Assembly: GCA_030220185.1 (NCBI GenBank)
Contig: JASPKZ010000423.1
Coordinates: forward strand, 372,001 to 436,000
From: Diploptera punctata
Lineage: Eukaryota; Arthropoda; Insecta; Blattodea; Blaberidae
DNA: 64,000 bases
Reading direction: 5' to 3'
Shown here: positions 1-11,220 of the stretch, piece after piece
How the letters are laid out: each line of letters begins with the position of its first letter
Position numbering within the stretch: the stretch's first letter is position 1
Translations under genes and position numbers: made by a program
The notes under the pieces: generated by a model
What the model was told of the DNA's origin: nothing
Databases searched by the model: none
What the model saw: the letters and a program-made list of their open reading frames with translations, nothing else

Positions 1-2
1 AC

Positions 3-1775
3 AAACTTTTTAATGGAGGAGATTATCCGGAAGCCTGGGCGACAGGTGTCATCCAACCGCTATACAAAGGGAAAGGTGGGGCACAGATACCAGAAAGTTA
101 TAGGGGAATTTGTCTCTTGTCAGTGTTCGGAAAAATATATTGTAAAGTACTTTACGAACGAATCAGACAATGGGCTAAAGAGAACAATAGGCTCTCAAAA
201 TATCAGGCAGGTTTTAGAGAAGGGTACTCCACGGTGGACAACCTATTTGTTCTGAGAACATTAATTGATGACAATCTGAAAATGAAGGGGGGTAAATTAT
301 TTTGTGCATTCATTGATTTTAAGATGGCATTTGATACTGTGGACCGAAGCGCACTTTGGGAAAAATTAAATCGGAAAGGATTGTCTCGTAAAATGATACA
401 TGCTTTAATGTCAATTTATAATATGTTAAATTTTGTATAAAAGTAGACCAAGGGCACATTACAGAGAGCAGTGAAGCCAATCGGGGAGTGAGACAAGGTT
501 GCATTTTATCACCAATGCTATTTAATCTATTCGTTGATGATATTGTAGACGTAATGCTAGAAGGAGAAATTGAGGCTCCGGAGATAGGAAATGTTAGAAT
601 CCCAGTCCTGTTGTATGCAGATGATTTAATTATCTGTTCCAAGACAATCAAGGGATTGCAAAGAGGTCTTGACCTACTGGAAATATACTGTAGGAATTGG
701 GGATTGACTGTAAATGCTAGTAAGACAAAAACAATGACATTTAAAAATGGGACGGTTTATGGTAGAACAGAGGAATGGAAATACAGAGATCAAGTTCTTC
801 AAAACGTGAAACATTTCGAATATCTTGGTACGACGTTGAAAATGAACGGAAAGTGGAAAAAACACATTGATATAGCATTATTTAAAGGGAGGGGACAACT
901 TAACAGTGTACTCGGTATTCTGGGTCGAGTGCCTGATATTCCAGTCAGCACATTAGAAAAAATGTATGGAGCTATGGTCAGGCCAGTCATGCACTATAGT
1001 AGTGAGATTTGGGGTTTCCAAAGAACGGAAATACTAAATAAGGTATATACGCATTTTCTAAAGTATATTACAGGACTTAGTAAGGCCGTTTCTAACTGTG
1101 GAATTTTATATGAATTCGGGTCATTCCAGGACGACATTAACTGTAAAATTCGTGTACTCAAATACTGGTTGCGAGTAATCCAAGGTGAACAAACAATGCT
1201 TAGAGCAATTTGCTACGACCACCAAATTAAAAACATAGATGTTAAATTTTGGGCAGACGAGGTTAGGAGAGAACTCCAAAAGATTGGGATGGGCTGGATA
1301 TGGGAAAAAGGGACTGAAAAATCGCAAGAACGTGTGGAGAAAAATAAGGAGGAGGTACTTAGATGTAAACCAACAAGATGCCTTCGCCGAATGTACAGGA
1401 AAACGCTCACTGTGTTTACAAAGAGACCTAAAACACGTCTGGGGAAAAGAATCGTATATACTCAACCTAGGATTTAAGGAGAGATCAGGGCTTGCTTGGT
1501 TTAGGCTAGGGGCATGGAAATTTCTAAAAATTAGCGACGATCACGATATGCGAATATGTCCAATGTGCGGGAACTTTGAAGATGAGATACATATATTAGG
1601 AAAATGTAATGATTTAGAATATTGGAGACGTCAGTTATTACCGGAAAGATTTCTAAATTCAAATCGGGAAAGATTGGCATGCTACGAGTTATTGGTAAAT
1701 CCAGAAAATTGGATAAACCTCGGTAAATTTCTGGACAAAACGCGAAAAATAAGGACAACACTCATTCATGAATAA
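3..1775 (+). pseudogene. LINE-W non-LTR retrotransposon, reverse transcriptase and C-terminal region, frameshifted
   Basis: Runs in from before the window start. From base 3 one frame reads PEAWATGVIQPLYKGKG, then PESYRGI, typical of the start of a LINE RT. A palm aspartate lies in FIDFKMAFDTVD (near 315-345), followed by VRQGCILSPMLFN (near 487-525) and the catalytic box YADD (near 616-627). The frame is lost between about 420 and 480 and again between about 1240 and 1480. The last segment (1239-1775) has a Cys/His cluster, CPMCG followed by EDEIHILGKC, as found at the C-terminus of several LINE clades. The clade is not assigned. Two or more frameshifts make it non-functional, although the rest is well preserved, which suggests a fairly young copy. 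Confidence 0.85.
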
Positions 1776-1837
1776 ATATATGTTATCAAAATGCAATACC
1801 ATTAATTATTAACAATTATATATAAATTAATTAGTGT

Positions 1838-2225
1838 ATAATGCTGTTGTGTTATTATTTAATTGTAATATTAATGTGTTTTCTTTATGTAATTGTAATG
1901 TTAATGTTTTTTTAGTGTATAATGCTATTGTGTTATTACTTAATTGTAATATTATTGTGTTTTCTTTATGTAATTGTAATGTTAATGTTTTTAGTGTATA
2001 ATGCTATTGTGTTATTATTTAATTGTAATATTATTATTGTGTTTTCTTTATATAATTGTAATGTTATTGCTATTGTGTTATTACTTAATTGTAATATTAT
2101 TGTGTTTTCTTTATGTAATTGTAATGTTAATGTTTTTAGTGTATAATGCTATTGTGTTATTATTTAATGGTAATATTTTTATTGTGTTTTCTTTATGTAA
2201 TTGTAATGTTATTGCTGTTTTTGTT
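1838..2225 (+). repeat. Minisatellite in the LINE-W 3' UTR, about 5 units of about 79 bp
   Basis: Units start near 1838, 1919, 1999, 2065 and 2144. Each has the plan taatgctattgtgttatta, then taattgtaatatta, then gtgttttctttatgtaattg. The third unit is truncated. The small ORFs here (ILLCFLY-type peptides) are a by-product of the repeat. Confidence 0.85.
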
Positions 2226-2372
2226 TATTTTTCTTTACACTAGTATCAATTATTACTTTATTGTAACGGACTGTCAACAGCACGTACGGCTTACTGCCCG
2301 TGCGACCCATATTTGTAAATAATATTGTAAATATCTTACTTTTTGTCTAATAAAGTCCTACTACTACTACTA
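2226..2372 (+). mobile_element. LINE-W 3' end with CTA-repeat tail
   Basis: Contains cggactgtcaacagcacgta and ends in taataaagtcc followed by a (CTA)n tail instead of poly(A). The same 3' end recurs at 19373-19707, where a target duplication defines its boundaries, so this is the true LINE-W terminus. Confidence 0.8.
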
Positions 2373-2477
2373 CTAATAAGCTTGCATCATAACTTGAGTT
2401 CCTCCTAGGTCATCAACCTAATCGGCGTGCTACACACTGAAACACTTTTAACTAGTATTACTGGTACCGAATTTCAG

Positions 2478-2876
2478 GATCTGTCCCTATGGTACCCCCG
2501 AGAGCTATACCGGCGGTACCATTGCTGCCGAAAGGGTTACCCGTAACAGACAGGTTGAAGGCGATAAGCCAGTCGAAAAAAAGTACCTTGGTCGAAAGAG
2601 TAATGAACTTTCACCGTAAAAATACAACCGTGAAGAAACGCGGACGTGGGTTTCACTGTGGTAAAATTCTCCGGAGGTAAAATAATCCCCATTCGGTTCT
2701 CCGGACGGGGACTACTTCAGGGAATTCATGCCAAAGGCTCAAACACAGGGGCATGTGCCTAGGAACATGGTATGTAAGGACTTTATATAATTGGAAATCA
2801 TTAGCTCAGGATAGGAATGTATGGGGAGCTTATGTCCGAGCGGCCATGAGCCTACGGGTTCGATAGAGCCAGTAAG
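2478..2876 (+). mobile_element. LINE-T internally deleted derivative (5' module joined to 3' end)
   Basis: About 280 bp contain gagagctataccggcggtac and caccgtaaaaatacaaccgt, shared with 6565-6870 and 49110-49430. This is joined near 2765 to the LINE-T 3' end (attagctcaggatag ... ctacgggttcgatag). No RT sequence lies between. From memory the first module resembles the 5' UTR of RTE-like insect LINEs. If so, this is a LINE that has lost its body. Confidence 0.6.
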
Positions 2877-3299
2877 TTAGATGGTTTGTCCCTATGGTAG
2901 TATACTGTTTTTCACAGCGCCAAACGTCGTGGCTCATTCCCCGATGTCGGGTTTCGAACTCTCGGCTCGTCAACAGTGAGGTTTACGATGCCCCGTTCAG
3001 GTGGGTGAATCCACTACCACTATACCAAACTGTGTCATCGCATTTTCATCTCCTACCTACACAATGCTGTGCATGCAAGGGTTAGCAGTTGAACTTCCTA
3101 CAAGTTAGCATAACACAGAAATTAACCGTCATGAGGTATAGGTACCTCATAATATAAATGTTGCTCATACCGTAATCTTTTCGGTATTTACTAGATAGGA
3201 TCGGTGATGTTACATAATTTTTTTCAAAAATATTTTCACGAGTACAATATCAATTGCTTCATTCTTTTGAAATTAGCAAATATTAAAAATACATTAAAC
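2877..3299. other. No gene seen
   Basis: Non-coding. The stretch near 2920-3010 (caaacgtcgtggctcattcc ... gatgccccgttcaggtgg) could be a decayed tRNA-headed SINE, but I could not match it to another copy. Confidence 0.3.
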
Positions 3300-3861
3300 C
3301 AACTTACTTACTTACTTACTGGCACTACCGAACCCGTAGGTTCATCACCGCACGGACATAAGCTCTCCATACATCCCTATCCTGAGCTAATGCTTTCCAA
3401 TCGTTCCCTGTATAATCTACTTCCCTCAAATCATGGTTAATATTATTCTCCCACCTAATTATTCGTCTACCAACTGGGCGTTTTCCCTCTGGTTTTCCTA
3501 TAAGAAGCTTCCATGCACGTCTTTCACTCCTCATTCGTGCCACATGTCCTGCCCATCGCAGTCTACGAGACTTAACTTTCATATTATATCTGGCTTCTTA
3601 TAAAGACCATGTAGTTCACTGTTAAGTAGTCTTCTCCATTCACCTGTCTGTTCATCTTTCTTTGGTCCAAACATTTTCCTAAGAACGTTATTCTCAAATA
3701 CTCGTAATCTCATTTCCTCCCTTGAAGTAGAGTAAATGTTTCGCATCCATATAATATAACTAGTAGAATAATAGTTTTATATTTTTTCAGTTAACGGTTT
3801 TTGAAAGGAGTTGGACAAGTGTCTCTGCAATGTATAATAGCACGCATTTCCAGAATTGAGC
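3300..3861 (-). pseudogene. LINE-T 3' end, 5'-truncated, minus strand
   Basis: The left edge is a (CTTA)n tail, i.e. TAAG repeats at the element's 3' end. The minus strand encodes KVKSRRLRWAGHVARM, then GKPEGKRPVGRRI, then DWKALAQDRDVWRAYVRAV, ending MNLRVR. This C-terminal module, downstream of the RT, marks the commonest LINE of the window. Similarity ends near 3861 (cctatgtttaattt). Confidence 0.85.
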
Positions 3862-4264
3862 CTATGTTTAATTTATTCGACCAATGTAATATAAAATGTT
3901 AATGGAAACCTACAGCACAACAAATAAGTACCAACTACTCTCAAATTTAACCATCACTTTTTAAATTATAGGCTTAAGTATATTTGATACTTGATAACTC
4001 ACGTACCAAAAGTTTAGTATTCGATAGCCGGCGGGGTTTGAAAATTTATATAGTAAAATTAATTAAATTAAATCAATTCTTAAGCTATTAATCTCGGGTC
4101 AGGAGGGGTAGTGGTGTACAATTCTTAATCTCTAGATTGTGCACCATATTCCTGCATTTAATTTCAAATAGGCCCTACATCCGCAATACATTATATACCA
4201 GGAGTGATAGCGAAAACGTTTAAAAACTTTCATCTGCCACTATTCCAACGTGGTAATAGGAAAA
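3862..4264. other. AT-rich spacer, nothing recognised
   Basis: No ORF, repeat or structural signal that I could match elsewhere in the window. Confidence 0.4.
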
Positions 4265-4740
4265 TAATCGTTGAGATAGATAGATATATAGATAATGGAA
4301 TTTATTGCCCTTTTTCAGAAGAAAGAAAATAATATGCATTTACATTGCGTATGGGCCTGTTTGGCCGTACGTGCATTATTTTTCCATGAATAAAAAAAAT
4401 GAAACTAATCATAATATAAACAAACTTACATCCTCCACTATTCCAACGTGGTAATAGCAGAATAATAGTTGAGATATATAGATAGATAGATAATGGAATT
4501 TATTGCCTTTTTTCAGAAGAAAGAGAATACATATGCATTTACATTGCGCACGGGCCTGCTTGGCCGTACGTGCATTATTTTTCCATGAATAACAAAATAA
4601 AATAATCATAATATAAAGAAATACCTACAAATACACCTGCATCAAAAAAACAATAACAGCTACATAGGCCTATAAGTAAAATCTATGTCTACACTATATC
4701 ACAATAATACATATCTACACTATAACCTAGGCCTATACGT
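4265..4740 (-). mobile_element. Two tandem copies of a GATA-tailed retroelement 3' end (element G)
   Basis: Copies at about 4265-4430 and 4440-4740 share gataatggaatttattgcc and catttacattgcg. Each has a (GATA)n stretch on its left edge, the tail of an element on the minus strand. A third copy lies at 35880-36120 on the plus strand, where the tail has become the large TCCR array. No coding region was recognised. Confidence 0.65.
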
Positions 4741-5235
4741 TTACGAAAAAATGGTTTGTAACTGTAGGTGAAAAAATAATTCAGTAAATGTGAAAAATAA
4801 TTAAACTTATTTGGTGTAAAACATTAATTAAAGAGCACGTCTTCTTCTTCTTAAACTTAATTTGTATTCCAATTTAATCATTGTTTCGATCCAAATTTTG
4901 AAATTTTACATATTTGTGATAAGGGTAAGAAGTTAGATCTTTCGGAGGCTGTAGAAATTAATAAATTTAAAAGTAGTAAAAAACTGTTAAATTCTCAACT
5001 TGATTTGAATGAATCCCCTTTGTTAAATTAAAAAAATTAAATAAATATTGTTGTATTGTTGCTTAGATCAGTTGGAACACAATTCATAATTTGTTAACAT
5101 GTCTGAAGAAGGTACAGTGTACCGAAACAGCTGTCACTGAATTATATAATAAATATGAAAATCAAATAAAACTACGTTTTATTTTTATTTAAAAATAAAT
5201 ATGAATTTTCATCAAGTAAACACCAACTCAATTGA
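4741..5235. other. AT-rich spacer ending in a Penelope-type hairpin motif
   Basis: Mostly featureless. At 5102-5131 is ctgaagaaggtacagtgtac followed by cgaaacagc, a GGTAC/GTACC stem between CTGA-rGA and GAAAC. At 5205-5245 is ttttcatcaagtaaacacca, which recurs near 18740. Both are shared with the foldback loci at 18.6, 20.3 and 47.7 kb. Confidence 0.4.
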
Positions 5236-5689
5236 TTAATTAATTTGTAGGATTTTCATCCTGTTTATTTCCAAAATCACTCCTCGGAGGAAGACGTATT
5301 GGATGTGAGTACGCAATAGTGCTAAATAAAAGCCTTTAACGTGCCACTGTTGCTGTAAGACAATGCAAGATTCCCCGCAAGCCTCTTGGATAACGTGATT
5401 GCACTGTCGTGATGTATGACCACTGGCACATTCAATATTTACCCGACTTCGTTGTTCCTGTTTCGAAAACATCATGACAACACTACAGTAGACCGCCAGA
5501 ATAACACGAGGCTCTGTTCCTCTCGCCAGTTCACATGGCCGTGATGTGGGAAAGGAGAGTCCATATATTCTAAGGTAATGAGGCATCTAACTGACGAGTG
5601 CTATCAGCGACATCATTAGGTTCGGTCACATTGCATCTATAGAGTATTATTGCCACTGTGAGATTTATAGGCACATCAAAGACCGAAGC
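5236..5689. other. Unrecognised, GC-richer segment
   Basis: Base composition is less AT-rich than the surroundings. A 116-codon open frame on the minus strand (5586-5236) has no motif I recognise and no detectable partner in the window. From about 5680 the sequence becomes the LINE-G RT. Confidence 0.3.
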
Positions 5690-6562
5690 TATTTTAATAA
5701 ACAGAGGTGTAAGACAAGGGTGTAGTTTATCACCTACCCTTTTTAATCTATATATTAATGACATCATCCAAAATAGGAAAAATTATTGTTAATATAGGGT
5801 TAAGAAACGACCGTTTTAAAATATTAAACATTTTAATGTATACTGACGATGTAGTTATTATTCAAGAAAATGAAAATAATTTGCAGTATTCTTTACATCA
5901 ATTAAATCGCTTATGCCAAGAATATAATTTCAAAATATCGAAAGAAAAAACAAAAATAATGGCATTTTGGGGAAACGATAATATAAAATCAAAAATTGTA
6001 ATAGACAACAAACCTCTGGAACAAGTAACAAATTTTAATTATGTGGGTTGTAATTTTAATATAAACACAAAAACTGAAAGGGACATACATATGAAACTGT
6101 CGAAATTTCAAATGATATGCGGAACTATACATAAAACACTAAATAATAAAACAAGAAGAAATACTAGATTGAATTTTTATAAAACATTGGCAGTTCCTGC
6201 ATTACTCTATGGGAGCGAAACTTGGGTAATGACCAAAAAATTGCAAAGTAGAATACAAAGCACAGAAATGAAGTTCCTTAGAAGAACAAAAGGCTGCACA
6301 GGATTGGATCGCATAAGGAATGAAGATATAAGAACAGAGTTAAATATATATATCCATTGGATGAGAATATCAGAGAATATATAGAGAAACGGTTTACACA
6401 AATGGAAAGAATGAATGTAACAAGATTACCAAGAGCAGCATTCAACTACAAGCCAAGAGGTTCAAGGAATGTAGGAAGGCCAGTGAAAAGATGGACAGAA
6501 CAACTATGAGGCGGAACAGGCAATTTGCCTAGCCCTTGAAGTGAAGAAGAAGAAGAAGAAGA
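5690..6562 (+). pseudogene. LINE-G non-LTR retrotransposon, 5'-truncated, GAA-repeat tail
   Basis: Begins inside the RT with RGVRQGCSLSPTLFNLYIND, then a frame change, then YTDD in place of the usual YADD (near 5839-5850). Further on come PALLYGSETWVMTKK, EMKFLRRTKGC and DRIRNEDIRTEL, the standard order downstream of insect LINE RTs. After 6384 several frameshifts follow. The element ends in (GAA)n at 6543-6562. A matching fragment lies at 10975-11200. A Thr in the second position of the catalytic box is unusual and probably mutational. Confidence 0.8.
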
Positions 6563-6564
6563 TG

Positions 6565-7235
6565 ATGAGATTTCCAACCCCTCCGTGGTATCTTTACCTT
6601 GTCGTGGAGGAGTGGGTTGCGTGGTTAAATGATCCCGAGAGCTATGCTAGCGGTGGCATTGCTGCCGATAGGATTACCCATGCCGGACTGGTCGAAGGTG
6701 ATAAGCCAGACGAAAAAAGTATCTTGGTCGAAAGAGTGACGATCTTTCACCGTAAAAAATACAACCGTCAAGAAATGCGAACATGGCTTCCACTGGGGTA
6801 AAATTTCCCGGAGGTCAAATAGTCCCCCATTCGGTTCTTCGGGTGGGAACTACTTCAGGGAACACATGCCAAAGGCATTTGAGAATAAAGTTCTTAGGAA
6901 AATTTTTGGACCAAAGAGAGATGAACAGACAGGTGAATGGAGAAGACTACATAACAGTGAACTACATGGTCTTTATAGGAAGCCAGATATAATAAGAACA
7001 GTTAAGTCTCGCAGACTGCGAGGGGCAGTACATGTGACACGAATGGGGAATGAAAGACATGCATGGAAGATTCTTGTAGGAAAACCAGAGGGAAAAGCCC
7101 AGTGGGTAGACCAAGAATGAGAATAACATTAACTATGATTTGAGGGAAGTATATTATACAGGGAATGATTGGAAAACGTTAGCTCAGGATAGGGATGTAT
7201 GGAGAGCTTATGTACGGGTTCGATAGTGCCAGTGA
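6565..7235 (+). mobile_element. LINE-T internally deleted derivative, second copy
   Basis: The 5' module (taccttgtcgtggaggagtg ... accgtaaaaaatacaaccgt) is joined near 6876 to the LINE-T 3' region, which starts tttgagaataaagttcttag and ends in ctatagtgccagtgagttag-like sequence near 7232. The RT and all upstream coding sequence are absent. The junction differs from the 2478-2876 copy, so the deletions are independent or the elements have diverged. Confidence 0.7.
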
Positions 7236-7244
7236 GTTAGTTAT

Positions 7245-7415
7245 CACAATTCCTACCCTCGTAATTCATGGAACAGAATTGGAAGAGAAAACCATGAAAT
7301 CAAATGGAGAGAAAGAAATACTCTAAAAGACAATTTGAGATGATGAATGACAGAGAGGCATGGCGATCGAAATGCAGGATGCGGCAGAGACTGCAAAATC
7401 CCCGCTTGATCGATT
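7245..7415 (+). mobile_element. Short LINE C-terminal fragment
   Basis: Translates in part to NDREAWRSKCRMRQRL, similar in style to the last residues of LINE-N (compare 59880-59950). Too short to assign to a clade. Confidence 0.35.
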
Positions 7416-8242
7416 GGTTGTTTTATTAACTCTCTTTATAGGCCTAATAGCTTATTTTAAACTTATTCGCAAACCTGACATAAAAATAATGTGATGCTAT
7501 GGCAAGAGAGTAATGCAACAAAATATAGGGCAATAAATTGTTATTTACTTTAAATGAAGCTTTAAAAATTGAAGAAAAGTTGTTTGAGGTTATGCCAGTA
7601 GTTCATTTCCATCTGCCAGCATCCAAGTTGCTCCATTCCGTGTTCTCAAAGTACTATAACTGCCATTAATCACTAGGAATTGCTCCACCCTCAGTTAAGA
7701 TAAAGAAGAACGTGTAAAATAAAATACAAAACTTCTATATCTAACACCTACGTGTTCTGTTGCAAAACCACGTTGTTTCTTCTAATTACCTTCTTAATGA
7801 AGTTCATCTGTTTCTTAGAACTTTATTCTCTTATCTCAGACGTTTTATAATCACTCTTTTTTTTCTTTTACTTCTTATATACTTTACTTAATTCTTATTT
7901 ATAGGTCATATCGCCTCTAGGATCTTTAGGTATGGTCGGAAAACTGTGTGTTTTGATTGTTGAGTTCATCATGTCTTAATGAATGAAATGAAGAACAATC
8001 CAGTTCAAAAAATGAAATATTCAAGGCACTAGAATAAACATTATAAGTGAATGGGACCAAAGTGTATAACTCAACCGCAGTTTACACATAACACTGTACT
8101 AAGATGGATAAATTTTCATATTTTAACATAGAGCATTTCTTAAACTAAATATCCTGCGATTTACCTAAAGAGCAAACCTCAGATGGTAGAATTTGGTAAA
8201 AAAAAAATGTATTCAATGAATTTGATTTTAATAATAATATAG
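7416..8242. other. AT-rich spacer, nothing recognised
   Basis: No ORF above background and no repeat matched elsewhere in the window. Confidence 0.4.
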
Positions 8243-8580
8243 GCCTGTGGACAGGCGAATGGAGAAGACTACGGAGTGAATTATATGGTATTTATGGGAA
8301 TCCAAATATAATAAATGCAGTTTATGTCTCGTACACTGTAATGGTCAGGACATGTGACACAAGTGGAGAATAAGAGAAGGGCATGGGACATTCATCTAGT
8401 AAAATCAGAGGGAAAATGTCCTGCAGTTAGATCAAGAATCATATGGGAGAATAAAATTAAAAGTGTTTTGAGGGGGTAAATTCTACGGGGATATTAGAAG
8501 ACATTAGGGATAGGGATATATGGTGATGTAATGTCCGCTCGTGTTAGAATCTAGGAGTTCTATAGTGTCAGTGAGTTAGT
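8243..8580 (+). pseudogene. LINE-T 3' end, old and decayed
   Basis: Recognisable as acaggcgaatggagaagact, a degraded RRLRWAGHVARM region, and a terminal tagtgtcagtgagttag. Many indels and substitutions, so older than the 38-44 kb copies. Confidence 0.65.
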
Positions 8581-8724
8581 TTATCAAATTATCAAATGAT
8601 GAATATAATAAATTAGGTCATCTAATGAAATTTTAAAGCAACATAATTCTTGTTTAGGATACATTCCACAAAAAAAAACAGAAATAGGTCTAAATAGATT
8701 GATTAAAATGTATATTTAACTCAT

Positions 8725-8815
8725 CAAAATATAAATATTTTAAAATATAAATATAAATATAAATATTTTAAAATATAAATATTTTAAAATATAAATATTT
8801 TAAAATAACTATATT
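8725..8815. repeat. AT-rich short tandem repeat
   Basis: Repeats of aaatattttaaaatata in imperfect tandem, leading into the repeat F terminus. The same taaatattttaaaata motif precedes the hairpins at 34930 and 35370, so this may be an expanded internal part of repeat F. Confidence 0.6.
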
Positions 8816-8970
8816 TAAATAATGATTTGTGAGGAAAGAGCTTAATTTTATCCGTTAATTAGTCCTTACAAATGCCACTCTTGATTTCTAAATCCTCTAG
8901 ATAAATTCACTCGACACTTCGTGACTCGTGAATTTATCGATAATTTGGAAATCACTCGTGGCATTGCTTA
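8816..8970 (+). repeat. Repeat F 3' end with long hairpin
   Basis: Bases 8871-8965 form an imperfect hairpin: aatgccactcttgatttc on the left arm, cacttcgtgac at the turn, and gaaatcactcgtggcatt on the right arm. Near-identical hairpins lie at 35006-35100 and 35448-35542. Only the 3' end of the element is present here. Confidence 0.75.
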
Positions 8971-9164
8971 TGATAATTAATTTCAAATAAATTTTGAGTG
9001 CAGACATTTTTAAATACGTGCATAAATACGATCGCCCTATGTAAAACGCTATTATTTTATAAATTCCATTCACTATAATCGTAATATGTCATGTTATTTT
9101 AATAAACGACGCTCTTTAACAATTAATGTTAAGATAGTTTGGATTCAATTATAGGCGTCAAAAG

Positions 9165-9215
9165 TCCGATAAATTTTGCTTGGAGGCCTCTTATTTTCAG
9201 GCTTCAGTTACCTTC
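9165..9215 (-). mobile_element. SINE-1 internal fragment
   Basis: Matches 18320-18366 in the minus-strand full-length SINE-1: gataaattttgcttggaggc, then cttattttcaggctt. Confidence 0.45.
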
Positions 9216-9284
9216 ATGTACCGTAAATTTATGACAGAGGAACTATGGCTTTAGTTTTCTTCCGAAGGAATCCTTACTTCATCA

Positions 9285-9900
9285 TCACCATCATCATGAA
9301 CTTATTTAGGTTTAGATTGTCTGAGCCTGTTCCTATAAGATCTGAAGATGTGGTTGGTCCATCCATCTTAATTTTGGTCCTCCTCTAACGTGAAGTCCTT
9401 TAGGTTGATACTGCAATGTTAATTTTGGAAAGCGAGATGGGTCCATTATTTGGGCATATTGTAACCAATTGCTTTGATAATTCGAATTTATTCAACTATA
9501 TCTTGAAATTTTAATTTATCGCGTGCATCCGTGTTTTTTTACCTCTCCACTTTTGTGAAAACTAGGAATGGAAGTAAAAATCTCATTTGTGCTACTAGAA
9601 ATTTTGATTTTAGAATTTAGTATCCAATTTTCGCTGCTACATTTAAATCCTGATTTTGCAGTTACATTGTGTAATCTCAATTTAATTGCGGTTGTTATTT
9701 GTTTACCAAAATTTATTTTTATGACTCCATTTAATGCATTGTATTTCTGTAATTTTATCTACGTGTCATTTCTTATATCAGATACTAAATGGCCTAGATA
9801 ATGAAATTCAGAGACTTGTTCTATAATTTTTCCATCTAATTCTATTTTAACCTTTCGTAAGTTTTTTTTTCACACATTCCCACTGATTTTTATTTTGGGA
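9285..9900 (-). pseudogene. LINE-N-like retrotransposon fragment, minus strand
   Basis: Order and spacing match 52100-52520: tgtttaccaaaatttatttt, then tatttctgtaattttatcta, then gttctataatttttccatc. The minus strand therefore encodes the segment between the RT and the C-terminal module. Heavily frameshifted. Confidence 0.6.
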
Positions 9901-10802
9901 AGAAATGTTCTTATCGAATTATTTGGCTATATACTTTTCATTGACTATTTAACTCATGCCCCATTTATTGTTTTATATTGTTTCAAATAAAGTTCAGTTC
10001 ATTTAAAATGCATGATTTGTTTCGTACAATGTATATAAACATTACCTTTTGGATATTTTTTTTTGTATATACGTTGTACGTAGTATACATAGAGGGCAGT
10101 GGTTTTACTTCCCACACACGTGTTTGTAATATGTAGTATTAAAGTACAATTAATTTTATTACAGTATAGTTATTTAGGTTGGCAACCCCGAAATGTAGGA
10201 ATCTGCTATCCAATCATGATCGCTATTGCTGTAAGTACGACAAAACGCACTATCGCGCAAAAAAATATAAAAAACAGATATCCTACCAACACAAGTTAGA
10301 TACATTCGAAATATGGCTTGCGTCATAAGGTAAAAAGCAAACAAAAGCACATAGTTAAAAAAGTATAGTATGCAGATTGTCAGTTGTTTTTTGTTTGAAT
10401 CTGCGATATGTAAGAATCGATTCTCTTCCAATCAAATGCCCATCGCGATTTATGACAATTTTATTTGAGAAGAAACTTGATTTATCAGAACATTGAAAAG
10501 CAATACCATTGTATGTTAAAACGAAACTTAAAAAAAAAAACATTCATTTCAAACAGAAAACACCTCTCGGCAAGCATTCAATACATGCCATTTTTTCAAA
10601 CGTTTGTGTTTTTTTGGTTATGTTTGATATATGACGGATAAAAATGAGGTGTCATTATTACAAAATAAGTTTTAATGAAGTTAATTTAAAACTAGATAAA
10701 TCGGAATTCTCGCGTATATGGAAAATTCTCAATTTTGGACATTTATTCTGAAATTCTCTCATAGTTATAATACTATGGAGTAATCTAATGTACGCTATAT
10801 AA
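9901..10802. other. AT-rich spacer, nothing recognised
   Basis: Small open frames only. The phrase gactatttaactcatgcccc at 9945-9964 matches the first bases of repeat F, so a 5' fragment of that family lies here. Confidence 0.4.
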
Positions 10803-10875
10803 TGTTGCCTGCGGTGGTCCAGTAGTTACGTTCCTTACCTACAGTCCCGGGTTCCAACTAAAAATCTGACTATAT
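10803..10875 (+). mobile_element. SINE-1 head fragment
   Basis: gcggtggtccagtagttacg matches the tRNA-like A-box region of SINE-1, followed by a damaged B box, cccgggttccaac. Truncated just after the B box. Confidence 0.55.
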
Positions 10876-10974
10876 TTGGGCTAAAAATTAAAAACATTTC
10901 TACGCTTTGTATTCTAACTTGTAATTTTTAGGTCATTACCCAAAATTCACTCCCATAATGTAATGCGTAGAAAT

Positions 10975-11200
10975 TAACTTTCTTAGAAGAACAAAAGTCT
11001 GCACAAGATTGGATCGGATAAAGAATGAAGATATAAGAACAGAGTTAAATATATAACCACTGAATGATAAAATCAAAGAATATAGAGATAAATAGTTTAG
11101 ACATGTAGAAAGAATGATTGTAACAAGATTACCAAAAGCAGCATTTAACTACAAGCCAAGAGATTCAAGAAATATAGGAAGGCCAATGAAAACATAGAAC
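10975..11200 (+). pseudogene. LINE-G C-terminal fragment
   Basis: Parallels 6270-6510 with few changes (ttcttagaagaacaaaagtc, gaatgaagatataagaacag, ccaagagattcaagaa). Lacks the GAA tail. It is followed by a scrap resembling the SINE-3 3' part (gctttccacactgtgga). Confidence 0.7.
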
Positions 11201-11220
11201 AACCTTTTGCTTTCCACACT

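Noticed and set aside
5236..5586. A 116-codon ORF on the minus strand as a host gene
   Set aside because: No motif, no partner and no splice or start context that I can support; left as unrecognised sequence.
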